Shown here one piece after another: positions 48,101 through 57,370 of a DNA stretch of 64,000 nucleotides. Each line of letters begins with the position of its first letter. Position 1 is the stretch's first letter. The position numbers and the translations under genes were made by a program. Under the pieces are notes generated by a model. The model saw nothing but the letters and a program-made list of their open reading frames with translations, ran no database searches and was not told the origin of the DNA. Source of the DNA: Mytilus galloprovincialis (lineage: Eukaryota; Mollusca; Bivalvia; Mytilida; Mytilidae); assembly GCF_965363235.1 (NCBI RefSeq), contig NC_134850.1:30158102-30222101 (forward strand). The letters are read 5' to 3'.

Positions 48101-50333
48101 TGATGTCTCTATTCTATGACAACCCGGAAGTCACTGGTTTAGGAAGTGGCGAGCACGCGCCTCGTGATGTCGCGACTGGTTTTACGTAAACTTGTACCTA
48201 TTGTAAAACTTTACCTGGCGTTTTAATTCAGATTGATCAAGCTTGTACAAAATTTGAAAAAAGATTTATATCGAAAATGTGAACATTAATATAATTTTCC
48301 ATTATTTTTTATTTCAAATATAATTTTGCCGGCCGGCAAAACATTCTTTTTACTAGATTAAAAACAAAATATGTAGGGGAGTGGTATTTCTGACTTTTCT
48401 CTTTTGTGATACTGGAACATTAAATACACTGATTCTTTAAGAGATAGATATATGTGTATTTGTTCTTCAGCTATATGCTGCTTTTAAATTGGCATTGTCA
48501 ATAAATGCTTCACAACAAACACTCATTTTACCAATGTACACTTATTACATATTGTTGCTTCTTTATTAAAAAATGAAAATGTTAACAGAAATACAAGTAT
48601 ATTAAGTCTTCCTATAAAAAGCAACTGGAACGTTATGATCAGTATAATCAGAAATGGTACATAATGAAAGAAATTCTAGAAAATCTGAAAATGTTCGTCT
48701 CCTTTTTGCTATGGAGTGAAAGCTAAATAAAATGACTTGTCAACACGGCAACACAAAGCCTACATGTTTAGTTAGAATCAATATGTTGTGTTATACAATT
48801 ATCCGGATATTTTTATGGCAGATTCGAAAAAAATGTTATATTATATATTTTAACAAAAACAATTCATTGAATTATGATGTTTCTAAAAAAAAACGAGGTC
48901 AAGCAATTGTTTTCCCTCATAGTGAAACATCTTATATTTAAATAGTTCACATAAAAGTAAGTTACAGAAATTTGTTAATATCAGCAGTGGCATTTTTTCC
49001 AGAAACTGTTAGTTATATATAGTATAGATAATTGAAGACACGATTTGGTCAAAATGGCCCAACATTAGATGAAATTCCTAACGTTGTAAGACAGCAGAAT
49101 AGAAAGATGTGTTGTTAAATATTTATCAACTCCAGACATTAAAGGAAAGGTGTTATTGCATGTTTGATAGGAAATCAACATATACTATATCGGAAACTCT
49201 TTTGTGTTTGCTAACAATTCCGTCTTAATTTCAAATTTAAAAAATCCTCTTAATTTTATTTGTACAACACAGTTTTAAAGCATGTATCTTTTGATTAGGA
49301 ACATACATGTATTTGTCAGTCTTTTATAATGTATGTAGAATTTCAGACGTCTAAAGCAATGTCGAATTTAACTACATACACATGTCTGCATTCCTCGTAT
49401 CTTTTATTACGTTAAGAATTTGAATGATATACTTAATAAACAAAATCTGTATTTCTCATATCTTTCATTTTGTTTATAATTTTAATTACTTTCTTAGTGA
49501 ACAAAGTCACATAAAAGACGCAAAGTATACTTTATGGCCGGTAAATGTTGAATACTAAATGGACAGTACTTTATATGCAGCATAGAAAAACAAGGATGCT
49601 TTGAAGAAACTATTGTTAGAACATATACTGAGTGGAACAAGTTAACCAACATTCAAATAAAAAATATCCAAAGTTATATATTAATTATTTTTTTTCAAAT
49701 TGCCGAGTAAAAATTATACCTTTTGCTGTTATGGTTTATTTTGTGTTACAATAAATATATATATTGCTATGATTAGCAGTATTTACTTTTGATATACATG
49801 TATATACAAAATATTTGCTTAACTCTCCTTATTCAGTATAGTTTTATGTTGACTTTTGGCCTCAGCCTACCCGGATGCAGTCAGTTTATCTCAGAACCAC
49901 GTGACAAACAACATCAATATTATACTTTTAATTGAGCTATAAGAAGAGAAAAAACTGTAGCAAATAAACGACTTCGCTAAAAATCCCCTAAAATATCTAA
50001 AATTTATTTTGAGCCAAAATTACATTTTAGTATTCTCGATATGTGGAAATAAGAGAACACATTTTTTTTCATAACGTATGAACAATATAAACAAATAAAA
50101 TTACTGGCTAACTTTTAAGAAAAAAATACAAAAGGTATTTGATTGAGCTGGAATCTCTAAGAATAACTTTACTTGTTTCTTTTTATTAAAATTCATTACG
50201 AGTCTAAACACAGTTTAAGTTATCTAGAAACGTGAAAGAACACACCGGTACAGTATAATACTATTAACTATATAGATAAAATAAAACTACTATATAACTT
50301 ACCAAGAACGGTTACTATAGACGCTTTCCACAT
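39177..50333 (-). CDS. GPI-anchored (predicted) secreted protein with seven tandem Cys-rich modules, 779 aa, 15 exons
   Basis: Exons in transcript order: 50303-50333, 47461-47662, 46871-47013, 46260-46422, 45303-45442, 44680-44866, 44169-44305, 43581-43731, 42867-43003, 42249-42396, 41759-41913, 40821-40977, 40328-40464, 39785-39920, 39177-39492. Every junction is GT-AG, all phases agree, and the total of 2340 nt gives 779 aa plus stop. Residues 1 to about 19 are a signal peptide (MWKASIVTVLGFFFVFASA). Seven modules of about 95-115 aa follow, each coded by an A exon and a B exon. The A half has C-x7..10-C then a late C; the B half has C-x7..12-C then a late C. Modules 5 and 7 have two extra Cys, giving 46 in all. 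Sequons occur in modules 1, 2, 3 and 6. Residues 726-779 are Ser/Gly/Asn-rich, have a small-residue site near 753-757, and end in a hydrophobic LFATVFLLL, as in GPI signals. I do not recognise the family. A distant tie to nematode DUF19/T20D4.11-like or insect 27-kDa hemolymph glycoprotein domains is only a guess from the Cys pattern. Function unknown. Confidence 0.85.
41205..41320 (-). repeat. Mussel-type SINE-like fragment (T family)
   Basis: The block 'gatgatgtgttatgcttgcc' (41216-41235) and the following 'aatgag...actctccac...ataggtcacaatacggccttcaa' match the reverse of the T-family end seen at 3000-3095 and 37985-38065. It lies in the intron between exons 11 and 12. Confidence 0.6.
41628..41703. 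repeat. Tetranucleotide GGAC/GAAC microsatellite in an intron of the 779-aa gene
   Basis: Interleaved GGAC and GAAC tetramers run for about 75 bases in the intron just 3' of exon 11 (donor at 41758). The array generates spurious Arg/Ser/Val/Pro-rich ORFs on the minus strand (41570-41822). It begins about 55 bases from the donor. Confidence 0.9.
41916..42040. repeat. Hexanucleotide (AATGAT)n microsatellite abutting a splice acceptor
   Basis: Near-perfect AATGAT units run from about 41918 to 41968 and then decay into related ATGATA/TTGATA units to about 42040. The array starts within three bases of the acceptor of exon 11 (first exon base 41913, minus strand), so its pyrimidine-richer strand (TTATCA) stands where the polypyrimidine tract should be. 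Confidence 0.9.
43270..43430. repeat. Degenerate 'agattagagaataa' tandem repeats in an intron
   Basis: Between exons 8 and 9 of the 779-aa gene, units of the form 'gaagattagagaataa' separated by 'cgggcaaaaaaat' recur about four times. They are similar in style to the array at 24925-25150. Confidence 0.5.
45003..45115 (-). repeat. SINE-like repeat fragment, T family
   Basis: 'agagatgtggtatgatatct' (45005-45024) and 'attataggtcaacgcctggc' match the reverse of the T-family end. It is in the intron between exons 5 and 6 of the 779-aa gene. Confidence 0.55.
47087..47208. mobile_element. Short hAT-like MITE in intron 2 of the 779-aa gene
   Basis: The termini are inverted: GGCGGATCCAG near 47091 and CTGGATCCGCC near 47197. 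The flanks TTTTATCG (47079-47086) and TTTTATCA (47209-47216) match in 7 of 8 positions, as an 8-bp target duplication of a hAT-type element would. It is about 122 bp long with no coding capacity. Confidence 0.6.
47663..50302 (-). other. Intron 1 (2.6 kb) of the 779-aa gene
   Basis: The intron is bounded by donor G|GTAAG at 50302 and acceptor TTTTGCAG at 47663. It separates the first 10 codons from the rest of the signal peptide. It is AT-rich and I see no conserved exon or strong repeat in it. ORFs inside it, such as 48732-48941, lack splice or composition support. Confidence 0.7.
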
Positions 50334-50357
50334 TTTTTATGTTATTTCATGCACTTG

Positions 50358-50370
50358 TATATATAAATAG
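50358..50370 (-). promoter_or_regulatory. TATA-like motif just upstream of the 779-aa gene start
   Basis: On the minus strand the run ctatttatatata lies 25-37 bases before the ATG at 50333. If it directs initiation, the 5' UTR would be only a few bases long. The real start site may therefore lie further upstream and this run may be incidental. Confidence 0.3.
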
Positions 50371-50616
50371 TCCTATCTGATTGTTCTTTTAAAAAGTTCT
50401 TGTTCGAAAATTGTGTGTTGTTACTTGTTGCGATGTTCTTCAGAGTGACTGAGACTTGAATTTGTACTAGTCTTATTAGGGGAATTTACGGAAGTGACAA
50501 TTTTTGCCCACGGAACTTACTAATAGTTAGTGCCCTTGGCAAGTTCTCGTCAACAAACCGAAATTGGTCGTCAGAACAATCCATCAAACATATACGTATG
50601 TATATCTATGTATATA

Positions 50617-50908
50617 CACCGTTTGTTGTGTAATCTTGTACAACTTAGTTTTCTACTCTATAATATAGAGCGGTCCGTTATAAAACATATATACAAAAGT
50701 ACCGTTGGTATTCTGTTACGAAATTTGTTTAAAAAAAAATTCTTTCAAGATACCGTTTACTGTATAATCTTATAACTTAGTTTTCTACTAAGAATATAGC
50801 GGTTCGTTATAAAACATATATATATTAAAGTACCGTTGGAATTATGTTACGAAATTTGTTTAAAAAAAATTCTTTCAAGATATCGTTTACTGTATAATCT
50901 TATAACTA
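50617..50908. repeat. Tandem duplication, about 132-bp unit, upstream of the 779-aa gene
   Basis: The segment with 'acttagttttctact' at 50643 recurs at 50775. The tail 'cgtttactgtataatctt' occurs at about 50753 and 50883, with a diverged earlier copy near 50620. This makes about 2.2 copies. It begins about 285 bases 5' of the minus-strand start codon at 50333, so it sits in the putative promoter region. No function is shown. Confidence 0.8.
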
Positions 50909-50909
50909 A

Positions 50910-52475
50910 ATAAATAATAATACACAGTTTTGAATGGGTGCTTTACTCACATAATTCTTTTTTTTTTTTAAATATGCATTTTATGAGAAAAAAGATACAA
51001 GAAATGTTTCTTATATTAAAACCGGGAATAGTATCAATATATTATGTCCCACATTAAAATTCACTGTGGTAAATGAACTCGCGTATGCTTCTTTATTGGG
51101 ACAGTTTGTCTTTTATTCTTGGTTGCAAAGCATCAACTTGGTCTCTTCTAAGGTAGCAAAAAACTAACTTCAAAGGAAAGAAGGAGGGAATGTTTTATTT
51201 TGTCTGAGTTAGAAGTTTTTTTAACAACGCAATCAATCATTTTCTTTTTAAATATTTTTGAAACACTATAAGGTATGGATGAATTCTGGATTCAGATTTT
51301 TTTGTCATCTGCTTAACCATCAAACTGGGATTCAGATATTTTTTTTCTAGAAAAAAAAACCATAACCCCCACCCCCTTCGCAGTTAAATGGTCGTTCCCC
51401 TACTTGAAGAAAACGAGTTCACAATTTAAAATCTTTTAGTACAGTTTTCATAAGATTGTCATATAACATTTCACATCTGCTTGAAGGCATAAATAAAGAA
51501 GTGTGAATGTTGTAGATTTTCAGATTATTATAAGTGATAAATTATGATAGTGTCATGTTTAACATTGTTTTAATGTTTTCAGATTATAGTTATTTGATTG
51601 ACACTTTTTACTTCCCTTCATCTTGATGGAATATCAACATAAACAATATGGATAACCATTCGAGGACTTATAGGTACTATCTTTAATAAAACACGTTAAA
51701 AGACCGTGCGCTTTTCGGATAGAAATCATTGTCAATAAACTTTTTATTATCTTAACATCACTGAAGAGACTGATGTAGAGTATAGTAAGTTTCAGGTTAG
51801 GGTGAAGGTTGGCGCCTATTGAACCATCTAAACCCGCTGCATTTGTACGCACTCGTTCTAAGTGAAGAGCCTGTTGTTCAGCGTTTGCAGTTTGTTTGTG
51901 TGTTTCATATATATATGGGTTTCTCGTTTCTCGGTTTTTTTTATATTGATTTTCCTGTTTGAATTGCTTTACACTCGTTGTTGTTTGGCCCTTTGTAGCT
52001 TGCTTTTTAGTTGCTCAATGTCTGGTGGCAAATATTTCATGTAGGTTCAGGACGACCTTAAAGATTCAATACCATAAGAGTTTTTACCGAAAAGTTACTC
52101 TCATTATGTTAAGAAGCTCATTCAAAGTGTTGTGGTTTATCGTTTTAACATAAACAAATTTTCTTTAAAATTATTTTCTTTATAAGTTTATTTCGGTTTC
52201 AATTTTGTACCCACCAATCAGGGAAAACAAAGAAATAAAAAAGTTCCCGAATTAACAAAACGAATACAGACAAAGCTTTCTAATTTTGTTTCCGAATATT
52301 ATGCGCCATATATTAGATATATCTGATAATTACACATTTTATTTAATTTTTTCTTTCTTCCATTTTGTTTCTTTGCTCGTTTATTGATTTAGATTTTATG
52401 CGTTCCTAGCGATCTGTACCCTGGTGGTATTGTGGAAGCGACGCTTGTAAGCAATATTTCTATTCTCGATACTTC
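50910..52475. other. No gene recognised; contains dispersed repeat pieces
   Basis: The segment 51490-51620 shares 'gttgtagattttcagat' and 'atttgattgacacttttt' with 55295-55415, a dispersed family. 51860-52020 resembles T-family upstream sequence. No supported exon is seen. Confidence 0.45.
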
Positions 52476-52479
52476 TTAA

Positions 52480-52850
52480 ACTTTATGCATGGAATGTGGA
52501 CTGTTTATCAAAACAGTCTTCGGACTAGGACATTTTCTAAGACCATCTTTTTGTGTATGTATGAGCATCTCCCACGCTATCCCAAGTCAGGATCCTGTAA
52601 TTCAGTGGTTGTCGTTTGTTTCTGTGTTGCATATTTGTGTTTTGTTCATTTTTTTGTATTTAGATAGTTGACATAACTTTTGTCGTTTGAATTGCTTTAT
52701 ATTTGTGATTTCGGAGCCTTTTAGGGCTGACTACGCGGTATTGGCTTTGCTCATTGTTGAAAACCGTACGGCGACCTATAGCTCTAAATTTCTGCGTCAG
52801 TCATATGGGATATAATTCATTGGCAATCATACCACATCTTCTTTTTTATT
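52480..52850 (+). repeat. SINE-like repeat, T family
   Basis: It contains 'caagtcaggatcctgtaatt' (52583-52602), 'gaaaaccgtacggcgaccta' and the end 'gcaatcataccacatcttct' (52825-52844). The ORFs at 52485 and 52489 are repeat-derived. Confidence 0.7.
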
Positions 52851-53309
52851 TCTAGTATGTATACATTTTTGTTTTAAGTGGGTTTATCAAACAAGTTTCA
52901 ATTTATGATATATCCTTAGATTTTGTTCTCAGTTTAGTACACACTTTCATGTGTCTTATAATTTTTCTTAAGACGATCCTTACTTTATGATATATTTTTA
53001 TTCTTAATTTGTATCACGAGTCCCCTTTTAATTACTGTTTGTTGCAACATTGGAAATGAAACTGAAGAAAAATTGCTTTATCCAGGAGAATTTTTGCATG
53101 TTTTGGGACTTGCAGCAAGTGCTTAGGAGGAGAGTCAGACATATCTTCTGATCTTAGTGAGGTCATAATAAGTTGGATCGTTCATAGACCATTTTGTGCT
53201 ACTTAATGAATGTAAAGGCCACCCATTGGTCCTCAATATAGCGAGAGACTCCCGCACACGGTATACGTGTTAAGTGTTCATTGTTATTTTTTATTCATGA
53301 CAAATAGAT

Positions 53310-53600
53310 AAGAAAGATGTAGTATGAGTGCCAATGAGACAACTCTCTATTCAAGTCACAATTTATAAAAGTCAACCATTATATGTCAAAGTACGGTCTT
53401 TAACCCGGAGCATTGGCTCACACCAAACAGCCAGATATAAACGGCCCCAAAAAATGACATGTGTAAAATCATTTAAACGGGAAAAGCAAAGGTCTAATCT
53501 ACATTAAAAAAAAAACGAGAAACGAGAAACACTTATGTACCACATCAACATACGACAACTACTAAACACTAGATGTACATGTACTATTCTGAGAAAAAAC
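53310..53600 (-). repeat. SINE-like repeat, T-family variant
   Basis: It starts 'aagatgtagtatgagtgcca' (53313) and contains 'caaagtacggtctttaaccc' and 'aaacgagaaacgagaaacac'-like text. It is closest to 9485-9835. Confidence 0.7.
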
Positions 53601-53679
53601 ATACAGAAAACACACTTTAGATAAAATCAGACTTATGCAGTTTTTTTAAAAAAAATAAGAAGAAATGTAGTGTTATTGT

Positions 53680-53930
53680 CAATGATACAACAATGGCGTT
53701 TAAAAAAGTATAACAAAAATACAGAACTAAAAGGAAGGTAATAAAATTGGAGAGTCCACAAAATCAAACGCTCTCACCAAACAGAACAAGTGACAAATAG
53801 CTGTCATATTCCTGACTTGAAATAGACATTTTCCGAAGAAAATGGTGGATTAAACCTGATTTTATAGCTAGCGTAAACCTCACACTTGTATGACAACTAT
53901 TTTTAGTTCCGTTGTATTGACAAAAATGAG
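53680..53930 (+). repeat. B-family repeat
   Basis: It contains 'agctgtcatattcctgactt' (53800-53819) and 'ggtggattaaacctgatttt'. It ends 'cacttgtatgacaactattt'. Confidence 0.6.
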
Positions 53931-54023
53931 TAAGCAACCAAAACAGAGTTAAAAGATTATATATATAAGTCTGAAAATTACTCCAAACAGTGTTAGAGTT
54001 CGATTTTCTACTGACAATTTTTT

Positions 54024-54124
54024 GTTCGTCCCTCAGCGGGATTCGAACTCACGCCTTTTGATACACCACAGCACCAATCGCTTAGCCTCATGTCCAGCGC
54101 TCTAGACCACTCGACCACATCCGC
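54024..54124 (-). tRNA. tRNA-Leu/Ser-like (class II) pseudo-tRNA, copy 1
   Basis: On the minus strand there is a perfect A-box TGGTCGAGTGG and B-box GTTCGAATC, about 60 bases apart as in long-variable-arm tRNAs. The T-arm has a mismatch and the acceptor 5' and 3' sides do not pair, so this is a tRNA-derived Pol III promoter (SINE head or pseudogene), not a working tRNA. The 61-codon ORF across it is spurious. Confidence 0.55.
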
Positions 54125-54499
54125 TATATAAAAATATAACTTCAATAGTCGTAGTGTTACCTTGTCACGGAAGGATAATCTAGAGATGGACATGAGACAC
54201 GTGTTTTTAAAGCGTGTGTAGATGTTATATTATTATTTTTATACACAATGTATTTTTCATTTGTCAGTAATCTAACTCGACATTTTTTATATATAATATG
54301 GGATCATGATGCATTTCATTATATAGTCACTAGAAATAAGTATATCATACAAACAAGTCTAAACAAGGTACAAACCATACAATATATATGCCCACTGGAT
54401 CTCAGAGTGATAGAGATACATGGTTAATACAAATATTTATATAAGTCTGAAAATTACTCCAAACAGTGTTAGAGTTCGATTTTCTAATGACAATTTTTT

Positions 54500-54600
54500 G
54501 TTCGTCCCTCAGCGGGATTCGAACTCACGCCTTTTGATACACCACAGCACCAATTGCTTAGCCTCATGTCCAGCGCTCTAGACCACTCGACCACATCCGC
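54500..54600 (-). tRNA. tRNA-Leu/Ser-like (class II) pseudo-tRNA, copy 2
   Basis: The duplicate of the segment at 54024-54124, differing by one or two bases (for example caattgctta for caatcgctta). It has the same A- and B-boxes and the same unpaired acceptor. Confidence 0.55.
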
Positions 54601-55004
54601 TATATAAAAATTTAACTTCAATAGTTGTAGTGTTACCTTGTCACGGAAGGATAATCTAGAGATGGACATGAGACACGTGTTTTTAAAGCGTGTGTAGATG
54701 TTATATTATTATTTTTATACACAATGTATTTTTCATTTGTCAGTAATCTAACTCAACATTTTTTATATATAACATGGGATCATGACGCATTTCATTATAC
54801 AGTCACTAGAAATAAGTATATCATACAAACAAGTCTAAACAAGTGACAAACCATACAATATATATGCCCACTGGATCTCAGAGTGATAGAGATACATGGT
54901 TAATACAAATATTTATATAAGTCTGAAAATTACTCCAAACAATGTTAGAGTTCGATTTTCTACTGACAATTTTTTGTTCGTCGTGTGTGTTTTTCATTTT
55001 TGTA

Positions 55005-55135
55005 ATCTCAGTGCGTCGTTATGAAATCTCAGTGTGTAATTTTTAATTCTCAGTGTGTAATTTTTAATTCTCAGTGTGTGTTTTGAAGTTTTTAAATCTC
55101 AGTGTGTTTTTTTTTATGATTCTCAGTGTGTAAAT
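55005..55135. repeat. Degenerate 'tctcagtgtgt' tandem array
   Basis: Six copies of 'ctcagtgtgt' or 'ctcagtgcgt' are separated by T-rich spacers of about 8-20 bases. The array starts immediately after the broken third copy of the 476-bp unit. Confidence 0.8.
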
Positions 55136-55454
55136 TTCTCGAAAAATGGTTTAAACATAGTTTTAACGAGAACGGCTTGCCATAGCATTGTCAATATTTA
55201 CAGAAATGCAACCTTAAACAAGTTTAATACATTTATTTTGTTGTTGTTTACTATCGTATATTCATTTGCCTCAAAGCAGCATGTGAAAAGTGTGAAAGTT
55301 GTAGATTTTCAGATAATTGGATGATAAATTAGGAACCCCTTCATGTGTCATGTTCAACACTAATTTTGATTGTTGTTTAATGATTGATATTTGATTGACA
55401 CTTTTAACTTCCCTTCCTAATAACGGATAGTCTATCGGACATTTTTGCAATGCA

Positions 55455-55660
55455 GGCACAAGTTAGAATATTACCACAATCGAAAATTCTCGTGTCACTC
55501 CGCTAATCTCCTTCTATCGAGATGAAGGTACGGAATCGGCCGAATTGTGACGAATGGATATTACCACAGGGACAATCGGCAATCATCGGGTGAATCCGCT
55601 ATTCTCCTTAAAATGAAGTTGTGGAATCGGCCGAGTTGTGACGAAATACCACAAGAATTG
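55455..55660. repeat. Direct repeat, about 90-bp unit, two copies
   Basis: Both copies run 'attaccaca...cgg...tccgct(a)atctcctt' and end 'ggaatcggccgaattgtgac' (about 55532) or 'ggaatcggccgagttgtgac' (about 55622). The ORF at 55547-55738 overlaps the second copy. Confidence 0.7.
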
Positions 55661-55804
55661 ACTGTGGTAAAAACATATGATAACCCCGACAGTAATACTG
55701 TTGACAAATTAGGTAGTCTGTCTGTGTGGGAAGTCTAAATTCACAACCACGTTATGTCCTTTAAGTTAAATTCAATTCCTCTTGTATCAGTGAAATCCAA
55801 GTTT

Positions 55805-55915
55805 GCCTCTTTAACATATTTTGATTCGAGCGTCATTGATGAGTCTTTTGTAGACGAAACGTGCGTCTGGCGTAAATATAAATTTTAATCCTGGTATATA
55901 TGATGAGTTTATTAA
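55805..55915 (+). repeat. SINE-like repeat, E family, 3' part
   Basis: 'gattcgagcgtcattgatga' (55822) and 'gacgaaacgtgcgtctggcg' (55853), ending 'gatgagtttatt'. Only the 3' third of the element is present. Confidence 0.7.
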
Positions 55916-56089
55916 TCTGCACGTTAAGAACCCTTGAATTAAATCTCTGATAGGTCCGTATGTGGTATGTTCGAAAGTTACATTCCTCGCTCTATCCCAT
56001 GAACCTTCATTTTCCAGTGGCATTCCAAGTTTTCAACCAATCATCTCGATCGACAACCTATTACAGGACATGCTTATTTTTACATGATT

Positions 56090-56545
56090 ACTTTTATGTG
56101 CCTGTCCAAGTCAGGAGCCTGAAGATCAGGTGGTTGTTGTTGTTTCAGGTCTGTCATATTTGTTATACCCCCGCTTTAAAAAGAAAAGTTTTCAGATTCA
56201 AAACTCAACAACTTCTTTTGCCGAACACTTACACATTATTTACACTATTGAAATAATCGAGTTGCTGCATCAGTGAGCAATAGCTTGCAGTTTCACTTTT
56301 TTCCCATATTGTTTTGTAATGAATGCTGCTATTATTTTTTTCTCGCTTGAATTACTTTATATTTTTCATTTCAGGGGTAAACTACAAGTATGGGTTTTCT
56401 CATTGTTGAGGACCGTACGGTTAATTGCCTATAATTGCTTGAGTCCGCTTCATTTGAATCCTGGTAGATAATGAATCCTGGTAGATAGTGAATCCTGGTA
56501 GATAGTGGTCTCATTGGTATTCACAACACAACTCCTTTTAACCAT
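56090..56545 (+). repeat. SINE-like repeat, T family, with internal triplication
   Basis: It runs from 'caagtcaggagcctgaagat' (56108) to 'gaggaccgtacggttaattg', then three tandem copies of 'aatcctggtagata(a/g)tg' (56457-56506). It ends 'ggtctcattggtattcacaa'. Confidence 0.65.
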
Positions 56546-56549
56546 GTCA

Positions 56550-57270
56550 TGTGTTAATATTTATTATTGCATAGCTTACAGTTGAAACGGGTTTACGTAT
56601 TTCTTTCTTGTTTGTATAGTTAGATATAACGTAAAATAGATTTCTATGATGATTCTTTTGTTAAAAGTTATCTTATGTGTCCTATTTTCAGTAAACAATT
56701 AAAGTACATGTATATGACTATATAAATTTCTATCTTCAATAAAAACTAGTAAAACAGCCGGCAAAACTACTCTCAAAATATCTATTTATATTCGTTTATG
56801 ATACAATCTTATTCAAACTTGGCCATAGGACTCAGAACTTAATTAACGGATGGAGGAATGAGTTTTTAGTTTGAATTAATCACTATATTGCAACACAAAT
56901 TATGACATAATTGGGAAAGCGTTGGAATCAATTGGCCCCTATAGTAAAGTTTACAGAATGTTCACGCATACTATCAATTTTACTGGGCATCTATTAGGAA
57001 TAAGCATACTTAGAGGCATAATCTATATATAAAGGACCCCATTGTTATATAATTCTCTTATTTTTAACTTTAATACCAGACGTAATATTGACATGTTGGC
57101 TCAAAGCAATCTTAATTCGTTGTGAGTGAAGAAAATGTATGTTTAAGTCGAAACAAGATATACCAAATTGTTTGGAAACCTCTAAGCACAGCATGAACAC
57201 ATTTAAATCAGGAATATGACAGTTGTTTCCATTCGTTCTCCGTCGGTTGATAAAGTCTAATGTTTGATTT
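56550..57270. other. No gene recognised
   Basis: AT-rich sequence 3' of the 329-aa gene. No exon or repeat boundary is evident. Confidence 0.45.
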
Positions 57271-57277
57271 TATCAGT

Positions 57278-57283
57278 TTTTAT
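57278..57283 (-). terminator. AATAAA polyadenylation signal for the 329-aa gene
   Basis: On the minus strand AATAAA (plus-strand tttatt) lies about 88 bases after the stop codon at 57371. It is the first canonical signal downstream. Confidence 0.45.
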
Positions 57284-57370
57284 TGTTTTAATTGTTTGGG
57301 GTTTTTGTTAACCTTTTTTCAAACAATCACTGACACAAAATACAGAAATTTTTTTAAAATCAGTTTTTTT

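Larger units (their letters stand above)
53960..54985. repeat. Tandem duplication, 475-476-bp unit, about 2.1 copies
   Basis: 'tctgaaaattactccaaaca' starts at 53971, 54446 and 54922. The first two copies are about 98% identical by eye and each carries a tRNA-like segment. The third copy breaks off after 'gacaattttttgttcgtc' at about 54980 and runs into the 'ctcagtgtgt' array. Confidence 0.92.

Noticed and set aside
54008..54669. Two near-identical 61-codon ORFs on the minus strand
   Set aside because: They come from a duplicated tRNA-like segment. The frame crosses A and B boxes and has no protein features.
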